The notes under the pieces: model-generated | The model's database searches: none | The model's input: only the letters and a program-made list of their open reading frames with translations | Told to the model about the DNA's origin: nothing | Part shown: in pieces, positions 46,634-54,792 of the stretch | Layout of the letters: every line of letters starts with the position of its first letter | Position numbering within the stretch: the first letter of the stretch is position 1 | Source of the DNA: Heyndrickxia acidicola | GTDB lineage: Bacteria > Bacillota > Bacilli > Bacillales > Bacillaceae_C | Reading direction: 5' to 3' | Length of the DNA stretch: 64,000 nt | NCBI RefSeq assembly: GCF_001636425.1 | Contig: NZ_KV440953.1 | Coordinates: 62,001-126,000, forward strand | Position numbers and translations under genes: made by a program

Positions 46634-47614
46634 ATGGCTAGAAAAGTATTGGTTTTAGGAGAAGTTCGGGATGGAGCGCTTCGCAATGTTTCCTTTGAAG
46701 CAATTGCAGCTGGAAAAACAATAGCAGAAGGCGGAGAAGTTGTAGGGGTATTACTGGGAGACTCTGTAACCGCTTTAGCTGATAAACTCATTCACTATGG
46801 GGCCGACAGGGTTGTCGTAGTGGAGGATCCGAAATTGAAAAACTATTCTTCAGATGGTTTTTCTCAAGCCTTCTTAGCGGTTGTTGAATCTGAAAGCCCT
46901 GAGGGGATTGTTTTCGGTCATACAGCACTTGGGAAAGACCTCTCTCCTAAAGTGGCAAGCAGACTCAGCACTGGTTTGATTTCCGATGCAACTGGTGTTG
47001 AAGTGGAAGGCGGAAATCTGGTATTTACAAGACCAATTTATTCAGGTAAGGCATTTGAAAAGAAAATTGTAACAGACGGAATTATTTTTGCTTCCATTCG
47101 TCCAAATAATATCCCTTCTTTAGAAGCGGATGAGTCACGCTCCGGGGATGTAAGCTCCGTTTCTGCTGAAATAAAGGATCTACGTACGATTATTAAGGAT
47201 GTCGTGCGCAAAGCTACTGAGGGTGTAGACTTATCGGAGGCAAAAATTATTGTTTCAGGAGGCCGCGGAGTGAAAAGCGCAGATGGCTTCGAGCCTTTAA
47301 AAGAGCTGGCTGCGGTTCTTGGAGGGGCTGTTGGGGCTTCCCGTGGAGCATGTGATGCGGATTATTGTGATTACTCTCTGCAAATCGGTCAAACGGGTAA
47401 AGTGGTTACACCAGACCTATATATTGCATGCGGTATTTCAGGAGCTATTCAGCATTTGGCTGGTATGTCGAACTCTAAAGTCATCGTTGCCATTAACAAG
47501 GATCCGGAAGCCAATATCTTCAAGGTTGCAGACTATGGAATTGTCGGCGATCTATTCGAAGTTGTGCCTCTATTGACAGAAGAATTCAAAAAACTAAAAG
47601 TAACAACAGCTTAA
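46634..47614 (+). CDS. etfA: Electron transfer flavoprotein subunit alpha
   Basis: FAD-binding subunit of the electron transfer flavoprotein. 326 residues; ATG behind AGGAGGTAAT. The N-terminal domain (about 1-185) resembles EtfB. The C-terminal FAD domain shows IIVSGGRGVKSADGF (about 203-217), the SRGACDADYCDYSLQIGQTG signature (about 235-254) and LYIACGISGAIQHLAGM. Last gene of the fadR-fadB-etfB-etfA operon. Confidence 0.98.
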   Translation: MARKVLVLGEVRDGALRNVSFEAIAAGKTIAEGGEVVGVLLGDSVTALADKLIHYGADRVVVVEDPKLKNYSSDGFSQAFLAVVESESPEGIVFGHTALGKDLSPKVASRLSTGLISDATGVEVEGGNLVFTRPIYSGKAFEKKIVTDGIIFASIRPNNIPSLEADESRSGDVSSVSAEIKDLRTIIKDVVRKATEGVDLSEAKIIVSGGRGVKSADGFEPLKELAAVLGGAVGASRGACDADYCDYSLQIGQTGKVVTPDLYIACGISGAIQHLAGMSNSKVIVAINKDPEANIFKVADYGIVGDLFEVVPLLTEEFKKLKVTTA

Positions 47615-47628
47615 TGAATCGTGAATAG

Positions 47629-47664
47629 GAAGAGGCAGGGGGATTTTGCTCCTGTCTTTTTTTA
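47629..47664 (+). terminator. Terminator after etfA
   Basis: A GGCAGGGGG/CTCCTGTC hairpin with G-U pairs followed by TTTTTTTATT. Confidence 0.7.
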
Positions 47665-47667
47665 TTG

Positions 47668-47758
47668 GCTCTGTTAGTTTTCTATATTGAAAACTGCTCG
47701 CTTTTCATTCGTTTAAAACTTCTATTTCACACGAATGAGTTAAAAAAACAACAGAGTA
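47668..47758 (+). repeat. Family D repeat (CTCTGTT terminal inverted repeats), 91 bp
   Basis: Starts GCTCTGTTAGTTTT and ends AAAAACAACAGAGTA; the interior carries CACACGAATGAGTTAAAA, shared with the copy nested at 55769-55884. It lies between the etfA terminator and a membrane-protein gene. The remaining 47759-48000 holds no recognisable signal beyond the open 5' part of that gene's frame. Confidence 0.6.
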
Positions 47759-48000
47759 CTTTATAAAAAGCCTTTTTATTAAATAAATTATTTACCCAAT
47801 GCAGTTTCTATTTAGCTCCAACGCTATTTCTAACTTCTCCCTGGATACGACAATATCAGATTTTGAACAACCTCGGTGTATTTCCTTCTACGATATGCTT
47901 ACGCCGATATTTTCTTATTTCATTTGCTTTTTCCTTGGATTCACCATATAAGCATCTTAGCTTGCCAATGAATAGGATAGTGTTAAAAGGGAAGAAGGCA

Positions 48001-48768
48001 GTGGAAAAAGTAATGAATTTGTTTGATTGGGCTATGATTAATTATAAAGACAATCCGATTCTGAATTGTCTTTTACTGTGCAGTGTAAGCCTTTATGTAA
48101 GGATGTGCTTTGTTTGGTTTAATGGAAAAAAAGACTGTAAGAAAATCATCCTTTTTTTTATGGGTCTAGGATTTTTGTGGGTTTTAAAAGGGAGTCCTTT
48201 CGCTGTTATTGAAAATGGCTCGATGAGTCTGCATATGCTCATTTTAAGCTCTTTGTGCTTCCTTGTTCCTCCTTTCCTTCTGGCTGGACTCCCGAAGAAA
48301 ATTACTCAGAGACCAAGCAGAGGCTGGAGTCGTGTGTTTCTCTCATTATTTGCAATCCTGCTTTTCCTCTATCATATCCCCTTCATCCAATCCCTTTTGA
48401 TGTCATCTCCATTTCCTAATAATCTTTACGAATGGGGGCTGTTTATATTCGCATTGGGAGCCTGGATTCCATTAATGAGTTTAGGGGATGGGGAAAAAAG
48501 AAGCCCTTTGTGTTTGTCCTATAAAACCTTAAGCGTCATTTTGATACTGCCATCATGTATTTTTCTTGTGCTCTATTCATTTTTTTCAACAGAAACCGAT
48601 ATGTTTTCCAATATGTTAGGAATATGTATGCCAAAGGACTATCGTCATTTCGTCCCTTTTCCATTTAATACGAAATATGATTTGGTGTTATCCGGCTTTG
48701 AGATGTTCATCATCCATAAAATGGGGATGAAAGGAACTGAATTACTATTAGCCTGCCTGTCTAAATAA
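48001..48768 (+). CDS. Membrane protein related to the CtaG (caa3 oxidase assembly) family
   Basis: Hydrophobic protein with about six to seven membrane segments, 255 residues if it starts at GTG 48001 (behind AAAAGGGA, spacing 9). The frame is open upstream to 47863, so the start is uncertain; ATG 48013 is another choice. GSPFAVIENGSMSLHMLILS followed by PPFLLAGLP resembles the HMLQH...PPLLLLGLP core of CtaG, the cytochrome c oxidase assembly factor. Here the second histidine of that motif is replaced, so function may differ. It stands between etfA and trxA, where B. subtilis has no such gene. Confidence 0.6.
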   Translation: MEKVMNLFDWAMINYKDNPILNCLLLCSVSLYVRMCFVWFNGKKDCKKIILFFMGLGFLWVLKGSPFAVIENGSMSLHMLILSSLCFLVPPFLLAGLPKKITQRPSRGWSRVFLSLFAILLFLYHIPFIQSLLMSSPFPNNLYEWGLFIFALGAWIPLMSLGDGEKRSPLCLSYKTLSVILILPSCIFLVLYSFFSTETDMFSNMLGICMPKDYRHFVPFPFNTKYDLVLSGFEMFIIHKMGMKGTELLLACLSK

Positions 48769-48837
48769 ATGCATACTTAAGCCTGTTTCTTTTGAATATA
48801 CACTGTCTAAAAGGGTATAGTAACATCGAGCAAAATA

Positions 48838-48867
48838 TTAGCATCCTTAGTTAATCGGTGCTATACT
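48838..48867 (+). promoter_or_regulatory. Candidate sigma-A promoter of trxA
   Basis: TTAGCA (48838-48843), 18-nt spacer, TATACT (48862-48867), about 45 nt upstream of trxA. The -35 is weak. Confidence 0.4.
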
Positions 48868-48913
48868 GACTTTAGTATCACCATTTTTTTGTTATAATTA
48901 GGAGGTTAAATAC

Positions 48914-49228
48914 ATGGCAATTACACATGCTACAGATAAAAATTTTTCAACTGAAATCAGTGAAGGTTTAGTATTAACAGATTTCTGGGCAACTTGGTGC
49001 GGACCTTGTAAAATGATTGCACCGGTTCTTGAAGAACTTGATGCAGAACTTGGCGATAAAGTGAAAATTGTAAAAGTAGATGTTGACGAAAACCAAGAAA
49101 CTGCCAGCAAATATGGCATTATGAGCATTCCAACTTTAGTCGTTATGAAAGACGGCAAAGAAGTTGATAAAGTGATCGGTTACCAACCGAAAGAAGCTTT
49201 GGTTGAATTAGTTAACAAGCACCTGTAA
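48914..49228 (+). CDS. trxA: Thioredoxin
   Basis: Cytoplasmic dithiol-disulfide oxidoreductase. 104 residues, the B. subtilis TrxA length; ATG behind TTAGGAGGT. Active site WCGPC (C29 and C32), conserved DFWATWCGPCKM and the cis-proline segment MSIPTLVVMKDG. It stands alone between a membrane-protein gene and uvrC, with its own terminator. Confidence 0.98.
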   Translation: MAITHATDKNFSTEISEGLVLTDFWATWCGPCKMIAPVLEELDAELGDKVKIVKVDVDENQETASKYGIMSIPTLVVMKDGKEVDKVIGYQPKEALVELVNKHL

Positions 49229-49235
49229 GGTCAAT

Positions 49236-49263
49236 AAATCCGAGTCCCAGGACTCGGATTTTT
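49236..49263 (+). terminator. Terminator after trxA
   Basis: AAATCCGAGTC/GACTCGGATTT (49236-49246 with 49251-49261), a 4-nt loop, then TTT. A compact, strong hairpin. Confidence 0.9.
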
Positions 49264-49560
49264 CAATGGAATAAGAAAATATAAAATAACTTATTATTTA
49301 ACCAATGTAAAGGATTATAAAAAATCCTCAAATTCCATTATAGAAAACCTCAAAATTTTTCTCCCAACAGAAAGCCGCCTCCTTTAACAGGTTCATGTTG
49401 GTTAAAATCCCCAATGTTAATTCATACTTCCTCTTGCTGAAATCGAACGTATGTGTGATAATAGGTAGTTGCAAGGAAATAATAAAACATGAATTTTACT
49501 CTTCATATATCCACTCCTATCGTATGAATACAGCCTAAACAAGCCTGAGGTGATGAGGAT
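49264..49560. other. trxA-uvrC intergenic region, no recognised element
   Basis: About 300 AT-rich bases. I see no repeat of the families found elsewhere, no convincing ORF and no clear promoter. AGCCTGAGGTGATGAGG just before 49561 provides the uvrC ribosome binding site. Confidence 0.5.
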
Positions 49561-51333
49561 ATGAATGAAACGATAAAAAATAAACTGGCCATTCTTCCAG
49601 ATCAGCCAGGATGCTATTTAATGAAGGACCGTCAAGGCACCATTATCTATGTAGGAAAAGCAAAGGTATTAAAAAATCGAGTAAGGTCTTATTTTACCGG
49701 CTCACATGATGGGAAAACGCAAAGGCTGGTTTCTGAAATAGAGGATTTTGAATATATTGTTACTTCTTCCAATCTTGAAGCACTCATTCTGGAGCTTCAT
49801 CTAATTAAAAAGCATGATCCAAAGTACAATATCATGCTAAAGGATGACAAGACATATCCTTATTTAAAACTGACAAATGAACGACACCCGAGGTTAATCA
49901 TTACTCGTAAAGTCAAAAAAGATAAGGGGAAATATTTCGGCCCTTATCCTAATGCACAGGCAGCGAATGAAACAAAAAAATTGCTCGACCGACTTTATCC
50001 CCTTCGTAAGTGCACAACACTTCCGGACAGGGCGTGTCTGTATTATCATCTTGGTCAATGCCTGGCACCATGTGTGAAGGATATTCAGGAAGCCCAATAT
50101 AAAGAGATCATTGATCAAATATCCAGGTTCTTGAATGGAGGTTACAAAGAGATAAAAGAAGAACTTACCAAGAAAATGCAGGATGCTGCTGAAAATCTGG
50201 AGTTTGAACGTGCTAAGGAATATCGCGACCAAATTTCCCACATTGATGCCACAATGGAAAAACAAAAAATGACCACCAATGATCTGGTAGACAGAGATGT
50301 CTTTGGCTTTGCTTATGATAAAGGCTGGATGTGTGTACAGGTCTTTTTTATCAGACAGGGGAAATTGATAGAGCGGGATGTTTCGATGTTCCCGATTTAT
50401 AATGAGCCTGAAGAAGAATTTTTAACATTTCTGGGACAGTTTTACTCAAAGCCCAGCCACATTAAGCCTAAAGAAATATTGATAAATGAGCATGCTGATA
50501 AAGAATTGGCAGAACAGCTCCTGGAAACACGGGTGCTGCAGCCTAAAAAAGGACAAAAACGGGAATTAGTAAAGCTGGCTGAAAAAAACGCTTCTATTGC
50601 CTTAACCGAAAAATTTTCTTTGATTGAAAGAGATGAAGAAAGAACGATTAAAGCGGTGGAAAATTTGGGCACAGCCATGGGGATTTATACGCCTTACAGA
50701 ATCGAAGCATTTGATAACTCGAACATACAGGGGACAAATCCCGTTTCAGCGATGGTCGTTTTTATTGATGGGAAGGCAGAGAAAAAAGAATATCGGAAAT
50801 ATAAAATAAAAACGGTTGAAGGTCCGAATGATTATGAGTCTATGAGGGAAGTCATCCGGAGAAGATATACCCGTGTATTAAGAGAAGGGCTCCCGCTTAC
50901 AGATCTCATTATTATTGATGGCGGCAAAGGCCAAATCGAGGCTGCAAGGGATATCCTGGAGAACGAGCTCGGATTGGAAATTCCTGTTGCAGGGCTGGCT
51001 AAGGATGATAAACACAAAACATCCCAACTGCTGTTTGGAAGTCCTTTGGAAATAATACCACTTGAAAGGAACAGCCAGGAATTTTATTTGCTTCAGAGAA
51101 TACAGGATGAAGTGCATCGCTTTGCTATTACCTTTCATCGTGATCTAAGAGGAAAAAGTGCATTTCAATCAAGTCTTGATGATATTGCCGGGATTGGTCC
51201 TAAGCGCAAAAAACAGCTTTTGAGCCATTTCGGTTCTATAAAAAAAATGAAAGAAGCATCCCTTGAAGAATTTATAGAGCTCGGTATTCCAAAACCTTCA
51301 GCAGAGCTTCTAGTAAAAAAATTTCAAGGATAA
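49561..51333 (+). CDS. uvrC: Excinuclease ABC subunit C
   Basis: Makes both incisions in UvrABC nucleotide excision repair. 590 residues (B. subtilis 598). GIY-YIG nuclease domain at the N-terminus (about 12-90) with [20 protein letters not shown], then a cysteine-rich segment [23 protein letters not shown] domain (about 197-232) binding UvrB; RNase H-like C-nuclease with [20 protein letters not shown] and the [11 protein letters not shown] aspartate; tandem helix-hairpin-helix (about 530-590) with [20 protein letters not shown]. It lies upstream of lysC as in B. subtilis. Confidence 0.98.
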   Translation: MNETIKNKLAILPDQPGCYLMKDRQGTIIYVGKAKVLKNRVRSYFTGSHDGKTQRLVSEIEDFEYIVTSSNLEALILELHLIKKHDPKYNIMLKDDKTYPYLKLTNERHPRLIITRKVKKDKGKYFGPYPNAQAANETKKLLDRLYPLRKCTTLPDRACLYYHLGQCLAPCVKDIQEAQYKEIIDQISRFLNGGYKEIKEELTKKMQDAAENLEFERAKEYRDQISHIDATMEKQKMTTNDLVDRDVFGFAYDKGWMCVQVFFIRQGKLIERDVSMFPIYNEPEEEFLTFLGQFYSKPSHIKPKEILINEHADKELAEQLLETRVLQPKKGQKRELVKLAEKNASIALTEKFSLIERDEERTIKAVENLGTAMGIYTPYRIEAFDNSNIQGTNPVSAMVVFIDGKAEKKEYRKYKIKTVEGPNDYESMREVIRRRYTRVLREGLPLTDLIIIDGGKGQIEAARDILENELGLEIPVAGLAKDDKHKTSQLLFGSPLEIIPLERNSQEFYLLQRIQDEVHRFAITFHRDLRGKSAFQSSLDDIAGIGPKRKKQLLSHFGSIKKMKEASLEEFIELGIPKPSAELLVKKFQG

Positions 51334-51395
51334 TATAGTCAGAATATAGTAGCTGTGTTATACTATTAAAAATTAAATAATGATTCATTAAAAGT

Positions 51396-51632
51396 GATAG
51401 AGGTGCGAAACTAATCAGTAAAAGCTTGGAGAAGAGTGAGATTCGTTGAAAAGCTTTGAAAGGGAGTTTTGCCGAAGTGGAAAGAAATCTCATTTTTCTT
51501 TTCGCTGGTCCCGTATTGAACAAGTACCGGGATTGTCAAGATGTCTGTCTTGGAGAGCTATCTCATTTATGAAATAGATAATCGTACGGTTATTACTTCA
51601 TGCAATGGGATAGTGTTCTCATTGCTTTTTTT
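51396..51632 (+). promoter_or_regulatory. Lysine riboswitch (L-box) with terminator, controlling lysC
   Basis: P1 is GATAG (51396-51400) with CTATC (51558-51562). Inside are the conserved AGGTGCGAAACTAATCAGTA, GGAGTTTTGCCGAAGTGG, the GAAATCTCATTTTTCTTTTC arm, and TTGGAGAGCTATCTC at the 3' end. The expression platform ends in a terminator, GCAATG/CATTGC (51602-51607 with 51620-51625) followed by seven T. Lysine binding should cause premature termination, as for B. subtilis lysC. Confidence 0.95.
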
Positions 51633-51659
51633 ATTATTTAAACTCTCTCTTAAATGTTT

Positions 51660-51800
51660 ATGGTGATGGCAGCGGAAGGCACGAGACTCCTGCGGGAAAA
51701 GCTGGCATATGGGAGACTCCGCAGGAGCTTGCTATGATGAGGCGCCCTGCCCAGCGCGGAAAGTGAGTAACTGCAGAGGAAATCAACCAGCAGGATGGTA
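51660..51800 (+). repeat. Repeat family A, near-complete copy
   Basis: GGTGATGGCAGCGGAAGGCA followed by CGAGACTCCTGCGGGAAAAG, then GGGAGACTCCGCAGGAGCTT, and at the right GAGGAAATCAACCAGCAGGA. It closely matches 26498-26640. It sits inside the lysC leader, between the riboswitch terminator (51632) and the lysC ribosome binding site, so it is transcribed when the riboswitch reads through. Confidence 0.75.
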
Positions 51801-51941
51801 AGGGCTGAGACTATAGTTTCAGTTTCCCCTGGTTAATTTGATTTCATTTTTGATGGCAGCAAAAGTCACGAGATTGAATTATTTTTTGTCCTTTATATTC
51901 TGAAAGATCAATAATTACTTCTATAGAAAGAGGCGAGCGTA

Positions 51942-53177
51942 TTGGGACTAATCGTACAGAAATTTGGCGGAACGTCAGTTGGCACTGTTGAGAGGATACA
52001 AAATACGGCAGAACGAATAATTGAGGAAATTATAAATGAAAATCAGGTAGTAGTAGTAGTATCGGCTATGGGGAAAACGACAGATCAGCTTGTCAGCATG
52101 GCAAAGCAGCTTTCAGAGAATCCAAGTAAGCGCGAAATGGATATGCTGCTATCAACTGGAGAACAGGTCACAATTTCACTGCTGTCTATGGCGCTTGCTG
52201 AAAGAGGCTATGATGCCGTTTCATTTACAGGCTGGCAGGCGGGAATTTTGACCGAAGAAGTACATAGCAATGCCAGGATTGTGGATATCCAAACAGAAAA
52301 AATTAAACATCATTTAGACAGCAATCAAATCGTAATCGTAGCCGGTTTTCAGGGCGTAACGGTGAATGGAGAGATTACGACACTGGGCAGAGGCGGTTCA
52401 GATACAACGGCTGTAGCACTTGCAGCTGCTCTTAAGGCGGATAAATGCATGATTTATACAGATGTAACAGGTGTGTATACGTCGGATCCCCGTTATATCC
52501 CTGCTGCACGAAAACTGGAATCTATTTCGTATGATGAAATGCTGGAATTGGCCAATCTTGGTGCAGGCGTTTTACATGCGAGAGCCGTAGAGTTTGCGAA
52601 AAACTTTCAAATACCGCTTGAAGTATGTTCAAGTATGGTAAGGGAACCAGGCACAATCATAGAGGAGGAAGTTACAGTGGAAAACAATTTAATTGTCAGA
52701 GGCGTTGCTTTTGAAAAAGAAATCACACGAATTACAGTTTTTGAGCTTGAGAAGGGACTGCAGAATCTTTCTGGCATCTTTACGGCACTTGCAGAAAAAA
52801 ATATTAACGTAGATATCATTATTCACAATCAAGCTGCTACTGAAAATGCGTATCTTTCTTTTTCTATTAAATCGGAGGATTTGAAAGAAACAATAGAAGT
52901 ACTGGAAGGGTACCAGGAAAATCGAGTATTTGAACATTTTGAATATGAAACCGGACTTGCCAAAGTTTCTATAATAGGATCGGGCATGATTTCAAACCCT
53001 GGTGTTGCTGCTCAAATGTTTGAGGCACTTGCAGCTGGGAATATCAGAATTAAAATGGTTAGTACGTCTGAAATTAAAGTATCGGCTGTTATAGATGAAA
53101 ATGAGATGGTGAATGCGGCAAACATTCTTCACAAAACATTTGAACTGGATACCGTAAAAGAAGAAATAAAAAATTAA
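51942..53177 (+). CDS. lysC: Aspartate kinase II (LysC), alpha subunit
   Basis: Phosphorylates aspartate, the first step towards lysine, diaminopimelate (spore dipicolinate), methionine and threonine. 411 residues from TTG 51942 behind AGAGGCGAG. Kinase domain (about 1-245) with IVQKFGGTSVGTVERI at the N-terminus, TGEQVTISLLSMAL, and FQGVTVNGEITTLGRGGSDT with the ATP/aspartate-binding GGSDTT; two ACT domains (about 265-335 and 345-405) bind lysine. The aspartokinase II class also makes a beta subunit from an internal start (52677). Regulated by the lysine riboswitch. Confidence 0.97.
   Translation: MGLIVQKFGGTSVGTVERIQNTAERIIEEIINENQVVVVVSAMGKTTDQLVSMAKQLSENPSKREMDMLLSTGEQVTISLLSMALAERGYDAVSFTGWQAGILTEEVHSNARIVDIQTEKIKHHLDSNQIVIVAGFQGVTVNGEITTLGRGGSDTTAVALAAALKADKCMIYTDVTGVYTSDPRYIPAARKLESISYDEMLELANLGAGVLHARAVEFAKNFQIPLEVCSSMVREPGTIIEEEVTVENNLIVRGVAFEKEITRITVFELEKGLQNLSGIFTALAEKNINVDIIIHNQAATENAYLSFSIKSEDLKETIEVLEGYQENRVFEHFEYETGLAKVSIIGSGMISNPGVAAQMFEALAAGNIRIKMVSTSEIKVSAVIDENEMVNAANILHKTFELDTVKEEIKN
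52677..53177 (+). CDS. lysC: Aspartate kinase II beta subunit from internal in-frame start
   Basis: GTG 52677 lies in the lysC frame and is preceded by a near-perfect ribosome binding site AGAGGAGGA (52661-52669) at 8-nt spacing. It yields 166 residues beginning MENNLIVRGVAFEKEITRIT, which cover both ACT domains. B. subtilis aspartokinase II is an alpha2-beta2 enzyme whose beta subunit comes from just such an internal start. The strong binding site inside coding sequence supports conservation of that arrangement here. Confidence 0.8.
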   Translation: MENNLIVRGVAFEKEITRITVFELEKGLQNLSGIFTALAEKNINVDIIIHNQAATENAYLSFSIKSEDLKETIEVLEGYQENRVFEHFEYETGLAKVSIIGSGMISNPGVAAQMFEALAAGNIRIKMVSTSEIKVSAVIDENEMVNAANILHKTFELDTVKEEIKN

Positions 53178-53196
53178 GAATAAAGAAATGCCATAA

Positions 53197-53258
53197 GAAA
53201 AGCGGGAGCGTCTTGCTCATCAGCATACGTATTTCGCAGTCTTATGTGGAGCTGGACA
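53197..53258 (-). repeat. Short hairpin-repeat family C copy, minus orientation
   Basis: On the minus strand it reads TGTCCAGCTCCACATAAGAC to CTGATGAGCAAGACGCTCCC, then GCTTTTC, sharing both ends and the GATGAGCAAG block with the copies at 63233-63513. It lies between lysC and its terminator. Confidence 0.55.
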
Positions 53259-53334
53259 CATGTAAAAAGGACCCCTTTATATAATGAGCACCCCAAAAGT
53301 TAGACCAAAAACTCTAACTTTTGGGGTGTTTTTT

Positions 53335-53856
53335 ATGGTTAAATATGATGAAGGATTTAAGCAACAGGTTGTGGACGCTTATCTCGCTGGAGAGGGTGGC
53401 TATTCTTATATAGCTAAGAAGTTTGGGGTTCGGAGTAAAACAAATGTAAGAAAATAGGTGAGTGCGTTTGAACAATTTGGCAAGGATGGGTTACTTAGAA
53501 AGAAACTTAAAACTACATATCCTGTTCAATTTAAGTTAGATGTCTTAAACTATAAATTAAAAACAGGAGAATCTTTTGAATCAGTTGCTTTAGAATTTGG
53601 CATTCATGAGCCGCCATTGATTGTGAATTGGATGAATTCATGGCAAAAGGAAGGCGTTGAAGGACTCTCCAAAATAAAGGGGCATCCATTTATGTCAAAT
53701 AAACCGAAGAAAAAAGAGTCAGAGAAAAAATTGACGAAGGAACAACAACTCGAAAAAGAGATAGAGTTACTTCGTGCTGAGAATGCCTATTTAAAAAAGC
53801 TCCGAGCTTCAGGGATAAATATTCCGAGCCGACTGCTAAAACAGAATCGAGAGTAA
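53335..53856 (+). pseudogene. IS3-family orfA with in-frame amber codon
   Basis: The frame from ATG 53335 (MVKYDEGFKQQVVDAYLAGE) runs through a helix-turn-helix (SYIAKKFGVRSKTNVRK) and would continue as the orfA helix-turn-helix and leucine-zipper protein to 53856, but TAG at 53455-53457 interrupts it where a tryptophan (TGG) is expected before VSAFEQFGKDG. The downstream part (53458-53856) is intact, with a second helix-turn-helix and a coiled coil ending ELLRAENAYLKKLR. The defect is one base, so full-length OrfA and OrfAB should not be made unless the stop is suppressed. Confidence 0.85.
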
Positions 53857-54737
53857 TCCATGTACTCAGAAAAGAATTCAAACTAGCTGTTATCCTTGAA
53901 GCAATAGACTTTCCAAAGGCAACTTACATGTACTGGCAAAAACGATTGAATGAACCCAGTCCAGATGAAGAAATAGAAAGAGTTATTAAAGATATCGTTG
54001 ATAAACATAAAGGAAATTATGGATATCGCCGAATTGATATGGAATTACGTAAGAATGGTTATGTAGTAAATCATAAGAAAATTCTACGGATTACAAATAA
54101 ACTTGACATTACTTGTAAGTCGTACACACGTAAGTCTCGTAAAATTAGCACTTACAAAGGAACGATCGGTAAGATTACAAAAAACCTTATCCACCGAAGA
54201 TTCTATACGAACATTCCACATCAAAAATTAACAACTGATACATCAGAATTCAAATACTACACGACCGATTCTAATGGGAAAATGATCATCAAGAAGGCAT
54301 ATTTAGATCCATTTCTAGATATGTTTAACGGTGAAATTCTATCCTTTAGCGTATCAGAACAACCAAATGCAAAAGCTATTATAGAGGCTTTGGATGAAGC
54401 CATTGATATAACAAAAGATTGCCCATATCGAACGACTATCCACTCTGATCAGGGGTGGGGATATCAAATGAAGGCATATGTAAAAAAACTAAAAGATAAT
54501 AATATATTTCAAAGCATGTCAAGAAAAGGTAACTGTCTAGATAATTCGCCAATGGAAAATTTCTTCGGTATTATGAAGCAAGAAATGTATTACGGCAAAA
54601 TCTATCACTCTTTTGAAGAGTTAAAACAGGCCATTACAAACTATATTTTTTATTATAATAATGAACGAATAAAAGCAAAATTGACTGGCATGAGCCCGGT
54701 TGAATACCGTCTTCATACCAGCCAATTAGCTGCTTAA
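53799..54737 (+). CDS. IS3-family orfB, DDE transposase catalytic part
   Basis: The -1 frame is open from the slippery site at 53793-53799 to the stop at 54735-54737, so OrfB is meant to be made as an OrfAB fusion; its own first ATG is at 53928. The HTH_21-like segment is HKGNYGYRRIDMEL. The rve integrase core has the DDE residues in TTDTSEFKYY, TIHSDQGWGYQ and NSPMENFFGIMKQE, and ends YYNNERIKAKLTGMSPVEYR. The frame itself has no stop. Activity is doubtful because orfA carries an amber codon. Confidence 0.93.
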   Translation, partial: APSFRDKYSEPTAKTESRVIHVLRKEFKLAVILEAIDFPKATYMYWQKRLNEPSPDEEIERVIKDIVDKHKGNYGYRRIDMELRKNGYVVNHKKILRITNKLDITCKSYTRKSRKISTYKGTIGKITKNLIHRRFYTNIPHQKLTTDTSEFKYYTTDSNGKMIIKKAYLDPFLDMFNGEILSFSVSEQPNAKAIIEALDEAIDITKDCPYRTTIHSDQGWGYQMKAYVKKLKDNNIFQSMSRKGNCLDNSPMENFFGIMKQEMYYGKIYHSFEELKQAITNYIFYYNNERIKAKLTGMSPVEYRLHTSQLAA

Positions 54738-54792
54738 TATTTAGTCTAACTTTTGGGGTTCAGTACAATAAGGAGTCCTTTTTACATGTTTA

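Larger units (their letters stand above)
53285..54767 (+). mobile_element. IS3-family insertion sequence (IS150-group-like), 1483 bp
   Basis: The ends are TGAGCACCCCAAAAGTTAGA on the left and, reading inward on the minus strand, TGTACTGAACCCCAAAAGTT on the right. They share the exact 16-bp core ACCCCAAAAGTTAGAC (53290-53305 and 54744-54759) and have TG...CA termini. ATAA flanks both sides (53281-53284 and 54768-54771) as the target duplication. Two overlapping frames, orfA and orfB, are joined by a -1 slippery site A AAA AAG (53793-53799). An inner hairpin near the left end (CCAAAAGTTAGA/TCTAACTTTTGG) may shield orfA from outside transcription. Confidence 0.93.
53258..54788. terminator. lysC terminator split by an insertion sequence
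   Basis: ACATGTAAAAAGGAC (53258-53272) and its perfect reverse complement GTCCTTTTTACATGT (54774-54788) flank the IS. Removing the IS and one copy of the ATAA duplication joins them as a 15-bp stem extended by CCTT/AAGG around a short AT loop, with T- and A-rich arms: a bidirectional intrinsic terminator between lysC and the convergent yslB. Confidence 0.85.

Noticed and set aside
47863-48000. Upstream extension of the CtaG-like reading frame
   Set aside because: No good ribosome binding site; the extension adds a basic segment not expected before the first helix. Kept only as a note because the start is uncertain.
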